A stretch of DNA of 34,625 nt from Klebsiella pneumoniae (GTDB lineage: Bacteria; Myxococcota_A; UBA796; GCA-2862545), in assembly GCA_945861065.1 (NCBI GenBank), contig CAMASI010000054.1, positions 1-34,625 on the forward strand, given 5' to 3'. This document shows positions 33,099 through 34,625 of the stretch, one piece after another. Made by a program: the position numbers and the translations under genes. The notes under the pieces are model-generated. The model ran no database searches. It was not told the origin of the DNA and saw only the letters and a list, made by a program, of their open reading frames with translations. Position 1 is the first letter of the stretch, and each line of letters begins with the position of its first letter.

Positions 33099-33593
33099 AT
33101 GGACGAACCGCTTCTCCACATCGTGTTGTACCAGCCCGAAATTCCCCAGAACACAGGGAACGTCGGTCGGCTCTGCCTCGGGCTGTCGGCGCGGTTGCAT
33201 CTGATTCCGCCGCTTGGCTTCGATTTGTCCGAACGCGCTGTGCGTCGCGCAGGGCTCGACTACTGGAAGAATGTCGATCTGACGGTGCACAAAGATGCCG
33301 AGGCCTTTTGGGCGTGGAGCGTAGGGCGGCGTCTCTGGTTGTTCAGCAGCCACGGGGCTCGGGTCTACACCGACATCGAGTTTGCAGACGGCGACGTGCT
33401 CATGTTTGGCTGCGAGACCTCTGGCCTACCCAAAGCGTTGTGTGAGGCCCGTGGGAGCTGGTTCATCCCGATGCCAGGCGGCACCCGTTCGCTCAACCTA
33501 CCGAATGCGATCGCGATCGTCGCGTGGGAGGCACTCCGGCAGCGGACGAATTCCGTCCGGCAGTTGACGGGGGGCACCGCGACTCCGCGTTAG
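33099..33593 (+). CDS. trmL: tRNA (cytidine/uridine-34-2'-O)-methyltransferase TrmL
   Basis: SPOUT-fold enzyme that methylates the wobble base ribose of tRNA-Leu with S-adenosylmethionine. The 164 residues match the family (about 157). Motifs: HIVLYQPEIPQNTGNVGRLC at the N-terminus (Asn and Arg that bind tRNA and methyl donor), GLDYWKNVDL, FGCETSGLPKAL, and the trefoil-knot region IPMPGGTRSLNLPNAIAIVAWEALRQ. It is divergent from the kinase gene across 26 bases and 27 bases upstream of the ABC exporter. An identical 13-base stretch containing the start codon occurs at both gene starts. Confidence 0.96.
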   Translation: MDEPLLHIVLYQPEIPQNTGNVGRLCLGLSARLHLIPPLGFDLSERAVRRAGLDYWKNVDLTVHKDAEAFWAWSVGRRLWLFSSHGARVYTDIEFADGDVLMFGCETSGLPKALCEARGSWFIPMPGGTRSLNLPNAIAIVAWEALRQRTNSVRQLTGGTATPR

Positions 33594-33620
33594 CGCCCGC
33601 GCCCTCGATCTGGAGACGGC

Positions 33621-34298
33621 ATGCCGATTGTGTCTTTGCGAGCCGTTGAAAAGGACTACCCGCTAGGGCAGGTGATTGTCCGCGCATTGCGCGGTGTGGA
33701 CCTTGATTTTGAAAAGGGCGAGTTTTCGGTCGTCGCGGGGCCATCGGGGTCAGGCAAGACGACGCTTCTCAACCTCGTAGGGTGCGTGGACACCGCCACA
33801 CGCGGCGTCGTCACCGTCGATGGGCAAAACACGGCGACGTTGAAAGACCGTCAGCTGACCTCTCTCAGGTTGCACCGCCTCGGCTTCATTTTTCAGAGCT
33901 TCAACCTGATCAACGTGTTGGACACGTACCAGAACATCGAGTTTCCGCTGCTCCTGCTCGGCGGTGCCACGGCCGGGGAGCGACGGAAGCGCGTTGCCGA
34001 ACTTGTGGAAAAGGTTGGACTGACCGACCAGGTTCGGCAACGGCCGAATGAGTTGTCTGGGGGTCAGCGCCAACGTGTGGCCATCGCACGCGCGTTGGTC
34101 ACGCGACCCGCCATCGTGTTGGCGGATGAACCGACCGCCAACCTAGATTCCACGACGGGCGCGACCATCATCGAGATCATGAAAGAACTCAACAGAGTCG
34201 AGGGCACGACGTTTATCTTCAGCACCCATGACCACGCAGTCATGCAGCATGCGCGGCGCATCGTTCGGATCCAGGACGGGGTTGTGGTGCAACCATGA
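33621..34298 (+). CDS. ABC transporter ATP-binding protein, LolD/MacB type
   Basis: ATPase of a LolCDE/MacB/FtsX-class mechanotransmission system, 225 residues. Walker A is GPSGSGKT, the Q-loop FIFQSFNLINVLDTYQNIEFPLLL is typical of LolD, and the signature is LSGGQRQRVAIARAL. Walker B reads VLADEPTANLD and the H-loop FSTHDHAV. The ATG at 33621 has GGAG five bases upstream. The stop overlaps the start of the permease gene (ATGA). It may release lipoproteins for outer-membrane transport, fitting the many lipoproteins in the window, but MacB-type export is equally possible. Confidence 0.93.
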   Translation: MPIVSLRAVEKDYPLGQVIVRALRGVDLDFEKGEFSVVAGPSGSGKTTLLNLVGCVDTATRGVVTVDGQNTATLKDRQLTSLRLHRLGFIFQSFNLINVLDTYQNIEFPLLLLGGATAGERRKRVAELVEKVGLTDQVRQRPNELSGGQRQRVAIARALVTRPAIVLADEPTANLDSTTGATIIEIMKELNRVEGTTFIFSTHDHAVMQHARRIVRIQDGVVVQP

Positions 34299-34625
34299 GG
34301 ATTGTCGGACTCGTGCTGAGGATTTCCGTGCGCAGTCTCATCGCTCACCGCGTCAAGACAATGCTCGTCGGGGCCTTGCTTGCGGCCGGAACCTTCCTCG
34401 TCGTGTTCTTCGGCGCTCTCATGTCCAGCGTCGAAGAATCGATGCGTGGCGCCATCACCGAATCGTATGCGGGCGACCTTCAGGTGTACAGCAGCGACGC
34501 AAGGGACGCCTTGGAGCTGTTCGGCAGCTTCCGACTTGGGAGTACCGACATCGGCGAGATTCCCGATTTTCACGTCGTCGAACAAGCGCTCACCGAGATC
34601 GCTGGGGTGCGTGCCGTGATCCCGA
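34295..34625 (+). CDS. FtsX/LolC-type ABC transporter permease, partial
   Basis: Only the first 110 residues are present; the gene runs off the end. The N-terminus has an amphipathic leader (LRISVRSLIAHRVKTML) and a first transmembrane helix (VGALLAAGTFLVVFFGALMSS). The start of a periplasmic MacB-like core domain follows (EESMRGAITESYAGDLQVYS). This is the normal layout of FtsX-family permeases. It overlaps the ATPase gene by four bases, which defines them as a pair. Whether it is of the LolC/E or MacB form needs the missing C-terminus. Confidence 0.88.
   Translation, partial: MRIVGLVLRISVRSLIAHRVKTMLVGALLAAGTFLVVFFGALMSSVEESMRGAITESYAGDLQVYSSDARDALELFGSFRLGSTDIGEIPDFHVVEQALTEIAGVRAVIP

Noticed and set aside
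1..34625. CRISPR arrays, insertion sequences, tRNA or rRNA genes
   Set aside because: No regular spaced repeats, transposase frames, terminal inverted repeats or recognisable structural RNA segments were seen by eye; a covariance-model RNA search would be needed to exclude small RNAs.

Overview
The window is a GC-rich, very densely coding bacterial chromosome segment. Most neighbours overlap or lie a few bases apart, and no gap exceeds about 220 bases. The gene content suggests a Myxococcota-type (formerly deltaproteobacterial) organism. It has a MopE-like lipoprotein with DNDxDG repeats, an RCC1-like lipoprotein with a Thr/Asp linker, an AgmX/PglI-like lipoprotein, DUF1501 and DUF1588-type proteins with CxxCH motifs, an Oar-like TonB-dependent receptor and a Ser/Thr kinase. 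This placement is an inference from families, not a phylogeny.

Layout. 1-1083: cation diffusion facilitator transporter. 1148-6840 (minus): four co-directional genes for surface or secreted proteins (DUF1588-like lipoprotein, DUF1501 Tat protein, heme-motif/L-domain lipoprotein, a Pro/Ala-tailed protein), divergent from an arylsulfotransferase-like lipoprotein (6929-8176). 8186-11394: XerD-type recombinase (minus), then a coupled nadA and class II DAHP synthase pair (plus). 11398-15736: small envelope genes (RCC1-like, two-TM protein, PilZ, MORN, AgmX-like) and the MopE-like protein. 15876-21497: flagellar basal body and export operon flgB-flgC-fliE-fliF-fliG-fliH-fliI. 21487-25965 (minus): GpsA-like protein, lipoprotein and TonB receptor. 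26009-30063: Pho-box-like site and pstA-pstB1-pstB2-pstC-phoU. 30075-33072 (minus): Ser/Thr kinase/ATPase protein coupled to a glycerolipid acyltransferase. 33099-34625: trmL and a LolD/MacB-type ABC exporter whose permease runs off the end.

The most unusual system is the phosphate transporter. It has two adjacent, non-identical PstB ATPases with complementary defects. PstB1 keeps the LSGGQ signature but has lost the Q-loop Gln and H-loop His. PstB2 keeps Walker A, Q-loop, Walker B and H-loop but its signature reads LSLEG. In a PstB1/PstB2 heterodimer every defect falls in one of the two composite ATP sites, leaving one canonical and one degenerate site. This is the asymmetric architecture known from TAP, TM287/288 and CFTR, whereas PstB is normally a homodimer. 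All five genes of the operon start with GTG or TTG, no pstS is present in the window, and a 7-4-7 direct repeat resembling a Pho box precedes pstA.

Next to it, the GpsA-like protein keeps its nucleotide-binding fold but lacks both catalytic lysines, the paired Asn and the substrate-binding Arg. It may be a pseudoenzyme or may have changed substrate, and it leads an operon with an outer-membrane receptor. The acyltransferase on the other side of the pst operon lacks the usual Glu of block III.
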